The position numbers and the translations under genes are program-made. The notes under the pieces are model-generated. The model did no database searches, was not told the DNA's origin, and saw only the letters and a list, made by a program, of their open reading frames with translations. 64,000 nucleotides of DNA. It comes from Blastomonas aquatica (GTDB lineage Bacteria; Pseudomonadota; Alphaproteobacteria; Sphingomonadales; Sphingomonadaceae). The DNA lies in NCBI RefSeq assembly GCF_014639875.1, contig NZ_BMGD01000007.1, positions 1-64,000 on the forward strand, in the 5' to 3' direction. This document shows, piece after piece, positions 20,175 to 29,947 of the stretch (position 1 is the stretch's first letter; the number at the start of each line of letters is the position of its first letter).

Positions 20175-20785
20175 CGAGCGGAGATCACGTGACGAACGGA
20201 GATACGGGTTTGACCAAGCGGGTCTCAGTGCAGGGCTTCAATGCGGTACGCTGCCGGTTGCCGGGCGTGGCCGCTGCTGCGCTGTGCCTTGGCGCGCTGG
20301 TGCTGGTCCCCGGGAGCGTCACCGCGCAATCGCTGATGAACCACAACAGCAATGCGCCGGTTGATTATGCTGCTGATCGCATTGAGTTGCAGGATCGCGC
20401 CAACCGCGTGCTGCTTTCGGGCAATGTCGATATCACGCAGGCGGGCCTCCGCCTGCAGGCGACGCGGATGACTGTGGCGTATCGCAATACGGGCGGGATC
20501 GAGATCGAGCGGATCGACGCCAACGGCGGCGTTGTCGTCACCAAGGGTGAGGAACGCGCCAGCGGCAATGTCGGCATCTACGACTTCAATCGCCGCATCA
20601 TCACTTTGATCGGCGACGTTGCGCTGCGCCAGGGTGGCAACACGCTCAATGGCGGGCGAATGGTCATCGACCTGACCACCGGTCGCTCGACCATCGATGG
20701 CCGCTCGGCGGGTGGTGCTCCTGGCCAGACCGGCTCGGCGGGCGGGCGCGTCTCGGGCACTTTCGCGGTTCCCAACCGGGATTGA
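20171..20785 (+). CDS. lptA: LptA/OstA-family periplasmic LPS transport protein
   Basis: 204-residue periplasmic protein of the OstA-like family that bridges LptC to the outer-membrane LptDE. A signal peptide is visible at about residues 28-53 (LPGVAAAALCLGALVLVPGSVTAQ). The mature sequence has the classic OstA pattern: VDYAADRIELQDRANRVLLSGNVDITQAGLRLQATRMTVAY. The GTG start at 20171 overlaps the lptC stop; a GTG 18 bases later is an alternative and either gives a long n-region before the hydrophobic core. The C-terminal Gly/Ser/Arg tail is low-complexity. It would act with lptB further downstream. Confidence 0.9.
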   Translation: MTSGDHVTNGDTGLTKRVSVQGFNAVRCRLPGVAAAALCLGALVLVPGSVTAQSLMNHNSNAPVDYAADRIELQDRANRVLLSGNVDITQAGLRLQATRMTVAYRNTGGIEIERIDANGGVVVTKGEERASGNVGIYDFNRRIITLIGDVALRQGGNTLNGGRMVIDLTTGRSTIDGRSAGGAPGQTGSAGGRVSGTFAVPNRD

Positions 20786-20791
20786 TCTCTT

Positions 20792-20925
20792 AAATCCTCG
20801 CCCAGCTAGCTGGGGGTGGTGGAGGGGAAGCGATGTCATGCCTCTGGCCATACATGCACTATCCCGCTTCCCCTCCACCATCCTGCGGATGGTCCCCCTC
20901 CCCGAGACAAGCTCGGCGAGGATTT
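20792..20925. repeat. Dispersed intergenic inverted repeat, type A copy 2
   Basis: 134-bp palindrome between lptA and lptB: AAATCCTCGCC at the left pairs with GGCGAGGATTT at the right, and the inner GGTGGAGGGGAAGCG pairs with CGCTTCCCCTCCACC. It is related to the element at 15826-15946 and occupies about half of the lptA-lptB gap. Confidence 0.75.
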
Positions 20926-21066
20926 GAGTCTGAGCTCCACGACCGCCCATGCACAAATCCTGCCAACACGTGAATATCGCCGGTTTTCATCGCATTGTTC
21001 CATGCTATGGGGAACAGACGAAAGGCGGCGAGGACAGCCGCCGTCTTGGTTTGCAGGAATGTTGCG

Positions 21067-21849
21067 ATGAACGATGTAGCCCCCCTTGGCCTGCTCAGCG
21101 GCACCGCCGCCGATCCCGCTTTGTCGAGCGACGGGCTGAACGTCGTGTCGATCGCCAAGAGCTATGACAAGAAGGTGGTGCTGTCGGATGTGTCGTTGCA
21201 TGTCGCCAAGGGCGAGGTGCTCGGCTTGCTCGGCCCCAACGGCGCGGGCAAGACCACCTGCTTTTATTCGATCATGGGGCTGGTGAAGCCCAATTCGGGC
21301 CGCATCATGCTCGATGGGGTCGATATCACCACGCTGCCGATGTATCGCCGCGCGATTCTGGGACTGGGTTATCTGCCGCAGGAAACCTCGATCTTTCGTG
21401 GCATGACCGTCGAGCAGAACATCAAGGCGGTGCTCGAACTGGTCGAACCCGAACTCGATGCGCGTGCTGCCCGGCTGGAAACGCTGCTCGAGGAATTCGG
21501 CTTGACGCGGCTGCGCGAATCTCCCGCAATGGCGCTGTCAGGCGGGGAGCGCCGCCGTTGCGAGATTGCCCGTGCGCTCGCCGCAAGCCCTTCGATCATC
21601 CTGCTCGACGAACCGTTCGCAGGCATTGACCCGCTGTCGATTGCGGACATCCGTGATCTGATCATCGAGCTTAAATCCCGCGGTATCGGCGTGCTGATCA
21701 CCGATCATAACGTCCGCGAAACGCTCGATATCGTCGACCGCGCCTGCATCATTTATGATGGCCAGGTGCTATTTGCAGGCACTCCCGAGGCGCTGGTGGC
21801 GGATGAAAATGTCCGCAGATTGTATCTGGGTGAGGGTTTCGAACTGTGA
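21067..21849 (+). CDS. lptB: LPS export ABC transporter ATP-binding protein LptB
   Basis: 260-residue ATPase of the LptB2FG complex that powers extraction of LPS from the inner membrane. Walker A is GPNGAGKT, the Q-loop lies in LGYLPQETSIFRGMTVEQN, the signature is LSGGERRRCEIARAL, Walker B is IILLDEPFAGIDP and the switch His is in ITDHNVRETL, all typical of LptB. ATG 21067 (MNDVAPLGLLSG) gives an N-terminal extension of about 30 residues before the ABC fold. It is followed 33 bases later by rpoN, the widely conserved lptB-rpoN arrangement. Confidence 0.97.
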   Translation: MNDVAPLGLLSGTAADPALSSDGLNVVSIAKSYDKKVVLSDVSLHVAKGEVLGLLGPNGAGKTTCFYSIMGLVKPNSGRIMLDGVDITTLPMYRRAILGLGYLPQETSIFRGMTVEQNIKAVLELVEPELDARAARLETLLEEFGLTRLRESPAMALSGGERRRCEIARALAASPSIILLDEPFAGIDPLSIADIRDLIIELKSRGIGVLITDHNVRETLDIVDRACIIYDGQVLFAGTPEALVADENVRRLYLGEGFEL

Positions 21850-21882
21850 CGGCCGATCACCGGGCGGTGAAGGTCTGACCTG

Positions 21883-23430
21883 ATGGCGCTCGGCCCGCGC
21901 CTTGACCTGAGGCAGAGCCAATCGCTGGTGATGACGCCTCAGCTGCAGCAGGCGATCCGCTTGCTGGCGCTGTCCAATATCGAAATCGAAGCGTTTATCG
22001 GCGAGGAGCTTGAGCGCAACCCGCTGCTCGAACTGGGCGGCGAGGACACCGGCGGCGATCTCGCATCCAGCGGTGTCGATGCAGCGTTCGATGCACCTGC
22101 GGCCCCCACCGGTGATGGCGATCCTGTCGGCAGCGACGAGCTGATCGGAGCTGGGATGGGCGAAGTCGACCGTCCGCTCGATATCGACATGAGCAGCGAG
22201 GTGTTTCACCACGATAGTGCCAGCGATTGCCCCGACCGGGTGCCGGGCGAGGCCAGCGGCGGGCTCGACGGCGCGCTGTCGCTCAACGAAATCGTCACGG
22301 GTGGCGGCGCGGACAGCGATGGTTGGGAGGATTCGCTCGAATACGACCTGACGTTGCGCGAGCACCTGCACGCACAAGCGGGCATGGCGATGTCTGGGAC
22401 GACATTGTTCATTGGCCGCCATCTGATCGAACTGATCGATGAGAACGGCTATCTGCGTGGCGACCTGCTGCAGGTTTCGCATCAACTGGGCGTGGCGCTT
22501 GCCGAGGTCGAGGCCGCGCTCGCCGCGATCCACACGCTTGAGCCGACAGGCGTCGGCGCGCGCGATCTGGCCGAATGCCTGGCGCTGCAGGCGCGCGAGG
22601 CGGACCGCTATGATCCGTGCATGGCACGGCTGATCGATAATCTCGAGCTGCTGGCGCGCGGCGCCTTGCCGCAGCTCAAGCGGATGTGCCGGGTCGATGA
22701 CGATGATCTTGCCGACATGATCGCCGAGCTGCGCCAATACGATCCCAAGCCTGGCAGCCGCTTTGGCGGATCGAGCGTCGAATCTGTGGTCCCCGATTTG
22801 TTCGTGCTCGAGCGCGAGGGCAAATGGATAATCGAGATCAACAGCGCGACTCTGCCGCGGCTGCTGGTCAACCGCTCCTATCACGTCTCCCTGAGCGGCG
22901 GGCGGCACGATGCCAAATCCAAGGCTTGGCTCAGCGATTGCCTTGCCGAGGCGAACTGGCTGGTCAAGGCGCTCGACCAGCGCCAGCGCACGATCATCAA
23001 GGTGGCGAGCGAGATCGTCAAGCAGCAGGAAGGCTTCTTCCGCCACGGTGTCACCCAGCTGCGCCCGCTGACGCTGCGCAGCGTCGCCGATGCGATCGAA
23101 ATGCACGAATCCACCGTCAGCCGGGTGACCAGCCACAAATATCTGAGTTGCGCGCGAGGCCTGTTCGAGCTCAAATACTTCTTTACCAGCGCGATCCAGG
23201 CAACCGACGGGGGCGATGCCGTTTCCGCCTCTGCGGTGAAGAGCCACATCAAGACGCTGATCGACGAGGAGGATGGCAAGAACATCCTCTCCGATGATCA
23301 ATTGGTCGATCTGCTCAAGGAACGCGGCTTCGACATCGCGCGGCGCACGGTAGCGAAATACCGCGAAGCGCTGGGACTGGGCTCATCGGTCCAACGCCGA
23401 CGCCAGAAGAAGCTGCAAGGCGCGCGATAG
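21883..23430 (+). CDS. rpoN: RNA polymerase sigma-54 factor
   Basis: 515-residue sigma-54. Region I (residues about 1-50) starts MALGPRLDLRQSQSLVMTPQLQQAIRLLALSNIE with its Gln/Leu-rich activator-interaction sequence. Region II (about 50-165) is acidic. The core-binding and DNA-binding region III follows (EYDLTLREHLHAQ, LEPTGVGARDLAECL), and the RpoN box near the C-terminus reads ARRTVAKYRE. This factor recognises -24/-12 promoters activated by AAA+ enhancer-binding proteins, classically for nitrogen metabolism, so the guanidine operon further along is a plausible target, although I found no clear -24/-12 element there. Confidence 0.97.
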   Translation: MALGPRLDLRQSQSLVMTPQLQQAIRLLALSNIEIEAFIGEELERNPLLELGGEDTGGDLASSGVDAAFDAPAAPTGDGDPVGSDELIGAGMGEVDRPLDIDMSSEVFHHDSASDCPDRVPGEASGGLDGALSLNEIVTGGGADSDGWEDSLEYDLTLREHLHAQAGMAMSGTTLFIGRHLIELIDENGYLRGDLLQVSHQLGVALAEVEAALAAIHTLEPTGVGARDLAECLALQAREADRYDPCMARLIDNLELLARGALPQLKRMCRVDDDDLADMIAELRQYDPKPGSRFGGSSVESVVPDLFVLEREGKWIIEINSATLPRLLVNRSYHVSLSGGRHDAKSKAWLSDCLAEANWLVKALDQRQRTIIKVASEIVKQQEGFFRHGVTQLRPLTLRSVADAIEMHESTVSRVTSHKYLSCARGLFELKYFFTSAIQATDGGDAVSASAVKSHIKTLIDEEDGKNILSDDQLVDLLKERGFDIARRTVAKYREALGLGSSVQRRRQKKLQGAR

Positions 23431-23455
23431 CCTCCCCCATGCGGGGGGTAGGGTA

Positions 23456-24091
23456 CTACTGCAGCGTCACGCGCGGATCATCGCTGTCGCGCCGACCGAA
23501 GAACTGCATCAACTGTACCAGAAGGTCCGCGCGCGTGGTCAGGCCATCGGCTTCGAGCAGCGCCTGCTTGGCGGCCGCATCGAACGGCGCAATCTGAGCG
23601 ATGCCGTTGACCAGCGAGCGGTCGTCGAGCCGCGCAACCGAATCCCAGTCGACGCTATAGCCCTGCGCATTGGCAAAGCGCTGTGCTTCGCGTTCCAGGC
23701 TGGCGCGCTCGACGCTCGACAGCGCCTGATCGTCGTCGTTCTCGTTGATCAATTCAGCCTCGATCTGGCGAAAGGCAGTCGTCACATCCAGCTCGCGCAA
23801 CACGCGGAACCGGGCGAAACCTTCAAGCACCAGATTGTAACGGCCATCGTCAAGCGCCTCGACATCGACGATCCGCCCGACACAGCCCATATCGAACAAC
23901 GCCGGAGGTTCGCCCGGCCCACGCGGCTGGATCATGCCGATCTGCCGGTCGCGTGCCATCGCATCGCTGACCAATGCGCGGTAGCGTGGCTCGAAGATAT
24001 GCAGCGGAACCTGCAGCCCGGGGAACAGGATCACACCGGTCAGCGGGAAAATCGAGATGCGCTGCGCGACCATGGCGGGCTTGCCTGTCAT
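23456..24091 (-). CDS. LON peptidase N-terminal (substrate-binding) domain protein
   Basis: 211-residue stand-alone Lon N-domain (LON_substr_bdg) without ATPase or protease parts. It opens with RISIFPLTGVILFPGLQVPLHIFEPRYRALVSDAM, the family hallmark, and continues to a helical C-terminus. Role is unknown; these proteins are assumed to bind unfolded or specific substrates. ATG 24091 (MTGKPAMVAQ) overlaps the stop of the thioredoxin-like gene by four bases, so the pair is co-translated. It converges with rpoN. Confidence 0.92.
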   Translation of the reverse strand: MTGKPAMVAQRISIFPLTGVILFPGLQVPLHIFEPRYRALVSDAMARDRQIGMIQPRGPGEPPALFDMGCVGRIVDVEALDDGRYNLVLEGFARFRVLRELDVTTAFRQIEAELINENDDDQALSSVERASLEREAQRFANAQGYSVDWDSVARLDDRSLVNGIAQIAPFDAAAKQALLEADGLTTRADLLVQLMQFFGRRDSDDPRVTLQ

Positions 24092-24996
24092 CCGAACAAC
24101 GCTGCCGACAGCTTGCGCCGCGTCGCCGAGACCCAGGGGTCTTCCAGGCCGACCGCCTCGAAAATCTGCAGCAGCCGCGCACGCGCCGCCCCCTCGTTCC
24201 ATTCCTTGTCCGCCTTGACGATTGCGAGCAGATGGTCTGCTGCCTCGTCGCGCTCGCCACCGGCAAACAGCGCGACCGCAAGGTCAAACCGTGCGGCATG
24301 ATCATCCGGCGCGGCATTGGCAGCAGCGCGAAGTCCCGCGATCTCGCCGTCATCGGCCTTGTCGGCGACCAGTGCGATCGCCGCCTTGGCGCGGTCGAGC
24401 CCGGTATCTTCTGTAATCTCTGGCGGCAGATCGGCGAGCAGCGCCTGCGCTTCGGCCACCTTGTCGGCGGCGACCAGCGCGCGCAGCAGGCCGGAGATCG
24501 CGGGCACGCTGTCGGGGACCATGTCGAGGATCTGCGCGAACATCGCCGCGGCCTGTTCGGCATCGCCTTCGGCCAGCACGTCTTCACCCATGGCGATCAG
24601 CGGCGTGATGTCGGGCGCGCCTTCGTCCTCGCCATCGCCAGCCTGGATCGGCAGCTTTTCGAGCAGCTGATCGAGGATGGTACCAAGCTGCGCCTCGGTG
24701 CGCGCGTTGGTAAGGTTGGCGACCGGCTGGCCCTGAAACATCGCATAGACGGTGGGGATCGACTGGATCTGGAACTGCGAGGCGATGAAGCGTTCCTCAT
24801 CGACATTGACCTTGACCAGCATCACACCCTTGTCGGCGTAATCCGCAGCGACCTTTTCCAGCACCGGAGTCAGCGTCTTGCACGGTCCGCACCATTCCGC
24901 CCAGAAATCGAGGATCACCAGCTTGGTCATCGATGGTTCGACCACACTGGTCCGGAATGCCTCGACGGCTTTGTGTTCTTCGGTCGTCAAACCCAT
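24088..24996 (-). CDS. CnoX/YbbN-like thioredoxin with tetratricopeptide C-terminus
   Basis: 302-residue chaperedoxin-like protein. Residues about 10-110 are a thioredoxin domain with a complete WCGPC active site (LDFWAEWCGPCKTLTPVLEKVA) and a cis-Pro loop IQSIPTVYAM. Residues about 140-300 are helical TPR-like repeats. E. coli CnoX has lost one cysteine, whereas this protein keeps both and may be redox active. Such proteins protect unfolded substrates from overoxidation and hand them to GroEL or DnaK. ATG 24996 (MGLTTEEHK) is preferred over a TTG three codons upstream. The overlap with the Lon-N-domain gene hints at a shared proteostasis role. Confidence 0.9.
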   Translation of the reverse strand: MGLTTEEHKAVEAFRTSVVEPSMTKLVILDFWAEWCGPCKTLTPVLEKVAADYADKGVMLVKVNVDEERFIASQFQIQSIPTVYAMFQGQPVANLTNARTEAQLGTILDQLLEKLPIQAGDGEDEGAPDITPLIAMGEDVLAEGDAEQAAAMFAQILDMVPDSVPAISGLLRALVAADKVAEAQALLADLPPEITEDTGLDRAKAAIALVADKADDGEIAGLRAAANAAPDDHAARFDLAVALFAGGERDEAADHLLAIVKADKEWNEGAARARLLQIFEAVGLEDPWVSATRRKLSAALFG

Positions 24997-25236
24997 GCTG
25001 GCCAAGTCAAATGCTCCTGCTGTTGCACGCTGCTAACCCGAAAGTTGCGCGTCTGCGGGGTTTGCCCCCGCAAGATTGTGCTATCTTATCCGAGACCCCA
25101 AGATGGTGCGCAAGCAGCTTCTGCCAAGAGTGGAACAATGATTCCGCAGGAAATACACATTTGGGCTTGCCGGACCCAAAAGCCGGTGCTAACTGCGCGC
25201 CTCACCTGCTGGATCGCCCGTCGAACCAGCCGCCGA

Positions 25237-25311
25237 GCGGGCGTAGCTCAGGGGTAGAGCACAACCTTGCCAAGGTTGGGGTCGAGGGTTCGAATCCCTT
25301 CGCCCGCTCCA
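25237..25311 (+). tRNA. tRNA-Gly (anticodon GCC)
   Basis: A complete cloverleaf: acceptor GCGGGCG/CGCCCGC, D-arm AGCTCAGGGGTAGAGC, anticodon arm CAACCTTGCCAAGGTTG with GCC, T-arm GAGGGTTCGAATCCCTT, and an encoded CCA end. Confidence 0.97.
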
Positions 25312-25603
25312 GTTTTCTCATGAATGAGAACCCTCGGGATCATCCCGAGCGCTGCCGAGGCCCAAGCTGATCGGCGTTCATCCCCAGCTGTACAGCGTTG
25401 TTCGCACTTGCAGCATCGGGTGATTTGATCTAACGCGAAAATCCTATCCGCCGGACTCGGTTCAGACGAGTGGCTCGGCCCGGCGCCTATCCCCGGGATA
25501 ACCTTTTCCTCCCTTCCGACCGTCAGCATGGCCCCACGCGACCTCTAACCGAGGTCTTGCGTCAGCGGTGGTTGCGTCGTCTCGGTACAGTCTAAGGTCA
25601 ACC

Positions 25604-27088
25604 ATGTTCAATCTCGAAACTCTCAAGCGCGAATGGCTTTCAAACCCGCGCGATGACATCCTTGCCGGGATCGTCGTTGCGCTCGCGCTGATCCCTGAAG
25701 CCATCGGCTTTTCGATCATCGCCGGGGTCGATCCGCGCGTCGGGCTTTACGCATCGTTCTCGATCGCGGTGATCATCTCGCTGGTCGGCGGGCGTCCGGG
25801 GATGATCTCGGCGGCGACAGCGGCGATCGCGGTGCTGGTTCTGCCACTGGTCCGCGATTACGGTGTCGATTATCTGTTCGCAGCCACCATCCTGATGGGC
25901 ATTGTGCAGATGATCGCAGGATTTCTGCGGCTCAACCTGCTGATGCAATATGTCTCGCGCTCGGTGATCACCGGCTTTGTCAACGCGTTGGCGATCCTGA
26001 TCTTCATGGCGCAGTTGCCCGAGCTGATCGGCGTGCCGATGCTGACCTATGCTCTGGTGGCAGGTGGTCTGGCGATCATCTATCTCTTCCCGTATCTGAC
26101 CAGGGCGGTGCCATCGCCGCTGGTGGCGATCGCTGTCATCACCGCTTTGGTGTTCTACACCGGCTTTGATGTCCGCACGGTGGGCGACATGGGCGAACTT
26201 CCGTCCTCACTGCCTGCATGGCTGATCCCCGATGTGCCGTTCACGCTGGAAACGCTGCAGATCATCCTGCCGTATTCGCTCACCATGGCCGCGGTCGGCC
26301 TGCTCGAATCGATGATGACCGCACAGATCGTCGATGATCTGACTGATACCCCGTCCGACAAGCAGCGCGAGATGAAAGGGCAGGGCATCGCCAACTTCTT
26401 TACCGGGTTCCTGGGCGGCATGGGCGGCTGCGCGATGATCGGCCAGTCGGTGATCAACGTGAAATCGGGTGGCCTGACCCGGCTGTCGACCTTCATTGCG
26501 GGCTCGTTCCTGTTGTTCCTGATTCTCGTGCTCGGCTCGCTGGTTGCGATCATCCCGATGGCGGCCTTGGTCGCGGTGATGATCATGGTCTCGATCGGCA
26601 CCTTCTCCTGGGCGTCGATCCGCGACATCCGTCACCACCCGTGGCAGTCGTCGGTGGTGATGGTGGTCACCGTGGTCATCGTGGTGTGGACGCATGACCT
26701 GGCGCAGGGCGTGCTGGCAGGCGTGATCCTCTCGGGGCTGTTCTTTGCCAGCAAGGTCAAGCGTATGTTCACCGTGCAGTCCGAGCTTTCGGCCGATGGC
26801 CGCGCACGCCGATACAGTGTGTCGGGGCAGGTGTTCTTCGCCTCATCGGATAGCTTCGTCGAAGCGTTCGACTTCAAGGAGGTGCTCGACCGGGTCGAAA
26901 TCGATGTCAGCGGCGCGCACTTCTGGGATATCTCTGCGGTCGGAACGCTCGACAAGGCGATTTTGAAGTTCCGCCGCGAAGGCACCGACGTCAAGGTAGT
27001 CGGGCTCAACGAGGCCAGCGCCTCGATGATCGATCGCTATGCCATCCACGACAAGCCGGGTGCGCAAGCGCAACCCGGCGGCCATTGA
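25604..27088 (+). CDS. SulP/SLC26 family anion transporter with STAS domain
   Basis: 494-residue inner-membrane transporter. Residues about 20-390 contain 10-12 hydrophobic segments, including the SulP signature GIVVALALIPEAIGFSIIAGVDPRVGLY and the later GGMGGCAMIGQSVINVKSGG block. Residues about 410-490 form a cytoplasmic STAS domain (YSVSGQVFFASSDSFVEAF ... VDVSGAHFWDISAVGTLDKA). Bacterial SulP proteins carry sulfate, bicarbonate or dicarboxylates; this one belongs to the short-STAS group and the substrate is open. ATG 25604 (MFNLETLKREW) fits the family start. It is followed 13 bases later by a universal stress protein gene. Confidence 0.92.
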   Translation: MFNLETLKREWLSNPRDDILAGIVVALALIPEAIGFSIIAGVDPRVGLYASFSIAVIISLVGGRPGMISAATAAIAVLVLPLVRDYGVDYLFAATILMGIVQMIAGFLRLNLLMQYVSRSVITGFVNALAILIFMAQLPELIGVPMLTYALVAGGLAIIYLFPYLTRAVPSPLVAIAVITALVFYTGFDVRTVGDMGELPSSLPAWLIPDVPFTLETLQIILPYSLTMAAVGLLESMMTAQIVDDLTDTPSDKQREMKGQGIANFFTGFLGGMGGCAMIGQSVINVKSGGLTRLSTFIAGSFLLFLILVLGSLVAIIPMAALVAVMIMVSIGTFSWASIRDIRHHPWQSSVVMVVTVVIVVWTHDLAQGVLAGVILSGLFFASKVKRMFTVQSELSADGRARRYSVSGQVFFASSDSFVEAFDFKEVLDRVEIDVSGAHFWDISAVGTLDKAILKFRREGTDVKVVGLNEASASMIDRYAIHDKPGAQAQPGGH

Positions 27089-27101
27089 GAGGGGCTAGAC
27101 C

Positions 27102-27959
27102 ATGGAACACGTCCTCGCCTGTATCGATGCATCGCGCTATGCCGATAGCGTCTGCGATCTTGCTGCCTGGGCATCCCGGCGGCTGGCCATGCCGGTCGAA
27201 CTGCTTCATGTCGTCCAGCGCAGCGATGCGGTGGCAAAGCGTGGCGATCGATCCGGGGCAATCGGACTGGGCGTCAAGTCCAGCCTGATGGAAGAGCTGG
27301 TCTCGCTCGAGGCGGCCGATGCCAAGCTCAAGGTGGAACGCGGGCGCCAGTTGCTCGCTGCCGGTGAAGCGCGCCTGCGCGATGGCGGGGCGTTCGATGT
27401 CCGCACGCTGCATCGGCATGGCGGCATTGTCGAAACGATCCTTGAGCGAGAAGACGGTGCGCGGGTTGTCGTCATCGGCAAGCGCGGGGCATCGCATGAA
27501 TATGCCAGCGGCCATATCGGCTCAAAGCTCGAGCGTGTCGTCCGTGCCAGCGCCAAGCCAGTGCTGGTGGCGTCGCGCGATTATGCCGAGCCGCAGCGGA
27601 TCGTGTTTGCCTATGACGCCAGCCCCGCAGCCGAACGCGCGCTGGGGCGGTTGATCGAATCTCCCCTGTTCAGCGCAATGCCGATCACGATCGTGATGGC
27701 CGACACCAATGCCGATGGCGCCGCGCATCGCCGCGCGCTGGACGATGCCGCATCGCGGATCGGTGCCGAGCGCCAGGTCACCACGATGCTCGAGCGCGGC
27801 AAGCCCGAAGCGGTGATCGCCAAGGTAGTCGAACAGACCCCGGGCGCGATGCTGGTGATGGGGGCCTATGGCCATTCGCCGATCCGAACGTTGATCGTCG
27901 GCAGCACCACCACGACGATGATCCGCACCGTCCATGTGCCGGTGCTGCTCGTCCGGTAG
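27102..27959 (+). CDS. Universal stress protein with two Usp domains
   Basis: 285-residue tandem UspA-like protein. The first domain runs from MEHVLACIDASRYADSVCDLA to about residue 150 and the second from RIVFAYDASPAAERALGRL to the end. The second ends with the ATP-binding type motif VMGAYGHSPIRTLIVGSTTTTMIRTVHVPVLLV (G-x2-G-x9-GS/T pattern); the first keeps VVIGKRGASHEYASGHIGSKLERV. It sits 13 bases after the SulP gene, so the two are one operon and the Usp may regulate the transporter, an association known for several SulP proteins. Confidence 0.92.
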   Translation: MEHVLACIDASRYADSVCDLAAWASRRLAMPVELLHVVQRSDAVAKRGDRSGAIGLGVKSSLMEELVSLEAADAKLKVERGRQLLAAGEARLRDGGAFDVRTLHRHGGIVETILEREDGARVVVIGKRGASHEYASGHIGSKLERVVRASAKPVLVASRDYAEPQRIVFAYDASPAAERALGRLIESPLFSAMPITIVMADTNADGAAHRRALDDAASRIGAERQVTTMLERGKPEAVIAKVVEQTPGAMLVMGAYGHSPIRTLIVGSTTTTMIRTVHVPVLLVR

Positions 27960-28256
27960 ATTCGGGCAACGCCCACATTCGAAATTTAATTGTATTGAGA
28001 CAACCGGATATGACATGGCTGATCTGGACGCGTCAAAGGCCCGCATAATCGACGCCTGTCAAAGGACGCTGCCAGACAACCACTGAAGCAAGACGCGGCA
28101 GAATGGTCAGCCTGACGGTCATATCCGAACGGCAACTATCCCCTCGATTTTGCCGGATCCCGACATTCTTTCGCCGGCCCCTTAGCGGACATGGCCCGTC
28201 ACGCATTGGGAACGGCCCCTCTTGTCGGCCAGCCATTGTCGATATAGTTTGGGCGC

Positions 28257-28538
28257 ATGCGTTTCCGAAGACCGCCAGCGCCGCCGTCGCGCGCCCTTGA
28301 AGTCATTCCCCTTGGTTTTGGCGTTCTTGGTTTAGTCGGGATGTTTATCTTCCTCGTGGACGCAGTCTTCAGAGGCCTGATTACATGGTCTGATGTGCCA
28401 TATTATCAGACTGGCGTGCTAATCGGATGCTTACCGATGTTTGCGATAAGCTATGTGCTTCGTCGAATGAGGCTCAAAAAAGCATTTGAGCTGCGCGAGT
28501 ATCAGCGCACGTTGGCGAAGCTAGCCGAGCACGCCTGA
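28257..28538 (+). CDS. Small two-helix membrane protein of unknown function
   Basis: 93-residue predicted membrane protein with two hydrophobic segments (about residues 16-39 and 49-68) and a basic, amphipathic C-terminal helix (RRMRLKKAFELREYQRTLAKLAEHA). It is less GC-rich than its surroundings. No family is recognised and no ribosome binding site stands out, so whether it is expressed is uncertain. It stands alone between the Usp gene and the convergent glutaryl-CoA dehydrogenase gene. Confidence 0.5.
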   Translation: MRFRRPPAPPSRALEVIPLGFGVLGLVGMFIFLVDAVFRGLITWSDVPYYQTGVLIGCLPMFAISYVLRRMRLKKAFELREYQRTLAKLAEHA

Positions 28539-28679
28539 AGGCAGCATTCCACCCAATTGTCGTCATGCGCGCAGTCTCCGAACCTCCCCGAAAGCAGGCA
28601 TCACCCCGAGCCACAGAAAACTGCGGTGCTTGGTTGCCTGATTCATGCGACGCGCTTGTAAGTCCCGGCTGGACGGCGT

Positions 28680-29864
28680 TCAGAACGCCGCCAGGCCGGT
28701 GATCGCGCGCCCTAGGATCAGCGCATGCACATCATGCGTGCCTTCATAGGTGTTGACCGTTTCCAGGTTGATCATGTGGCGGATCACCCCGTATTCGGAT
28801 GAGATACCGTTGCCGCCGTGCATGTCGCGCGCCATCCGGGCGATATCGAGCGCCTTGCCGACATTGTTGCGCTTGATCATCGAGATCATCTCGGGGGCAA
28901 AGCCTTCGCCATCCATCAGTCGGCCGACGCGCAGCGCCGCGTGCAGCCCCAGCGTGATGTCGGTGGCCATGTCGGCGAGCTTTTTCTGGAACAGCTGCGT
29001 CGCAGCCAATGGCCGACCGAACTGGATCCGATCGAGGCCATATTGCCGCGCGGCGGCATAGCAGAATTCGGCCGCGCCCATCGCCCCCCAGGAGATGCCG
29101 TACCGCGCGCGGTTGAGGCAGCCGAACGGACCCTTCAGCCCCTCGACATTGGGCAGCAGTGCGCTCTCAGGAACGATCACGTCGTCCATTGCGATCATCC
29201 CGGTGATCGAGGCGCGCAGCGAAAGCTTGCCCTTGATCTGCGGTGCGGACAGCCCGGCCATTCCCTTCTCCAGCACGAAGCCGCGAATCGCGCCGCCATG
29301 CGCATCGGACTTGGCCCAGATCACGAAGACATCGGCGATCGGCGCGTTGCTGATCCAGGTCTTGCTGCCGTTGATCCGGTAGCCGCCATCGATTTTCTCG
29401 GCGCGGGTGCGCATGCCGCCGGGGTCCGATCCGGCATCGGGCTCGGTCAGGCCGAAGCAACCGATCAGCTCGCCACTCGCCAGACCGGGCAGATACCGCA
29501 TTCTTTGCTCTTCGGACCCGTATTCGAAGATCGGGAACATCACGAGGCTCGACTGCACGCTCATCATCGAGCGATAGCCCGAATCCACCCGTTCGATCTC
29601 ACGCGCGACGAGGCCATAAGAGACATAGGATGCGTTCGCGCCGCCATATTGCTCGGGCAGCGTGATCCCCAGCAGCCCCTGACGGCCCATCTCGCGGAAG
29701 ATCTCGGGATCGGTCTGCTCGTTCTCATAGGCTTCGAGCACGCGCGGCTGCAGCCGGTCCTGGGCAAAGGCGCGCGCGGCCTGCGCGATCATCCGCTCGT
29801 CGTCGTCGAGCGCCTGATCCAGCATCAGCGCATCTTCCCAGTCAAATCGCGTCATCACGGCCAC
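28680..29864 (-). CDS. gcdH: Glutaryl-CoA dehydrogenase (decarboxylating)
   Basis: 394-residue acyl-CoA dehydrogenase of the glutaryl-CoA type, converting glutaryl-CoA to crotonyl-CoA plus CO2 in lysine and tryptophan degradation. Diagnostic stretches are [50 protein letters not shown]-type [19 protein letters not shown] and [20 protein letters not shown] with the catalytic Glu in YEGTHD. Length is normal. It is divergent from a LysR regulator 83 bases away, the usual gcdH-lysR pairing, and is therefore probably controlled by it. Confidence 0.95.
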   Translation of the reverse strand: MAVMTRFDWEDALMLDQALDDDERMIAQAARAFAQDRLQPRVLEAYENEQTDPEIFREMGRQGLLGITLPEQYGGANASYVSYGLVAREIERVDSGYRSMMSVQSSLVMFPIFEYGSEEQRMRYLPGLASGELIGCFGLTEPDAGSDPGGMRTRAEKIDGGYRINGSKTWISNAPIADVFVIWAKSDAHGGAIRGFVLEKGMAGLSAPQIKGKLSLRASITGMIAMDDVIVPESALLPNVEGLKGPFGCLNRARYGISWGAMGAAEFCYAAARQYGLDRIQFGRPLAATQLFQKKLADMATDITLGLHAALRVGRLMDGEGFAPEMISMIKRNNVGKALDIARMARDMHGGNGISSEYGVIRHMINLETVNTYEGTHDVHALILGRAITGLAAF

Positions 29865-29947
29865 GGCAAATCTCCTTTGCAGCCTATCTGTCGCGCGGCT
29901 ATCATTGCAACAATATCGTATAATCGAACCTTCAATCGCTTTTCGGA

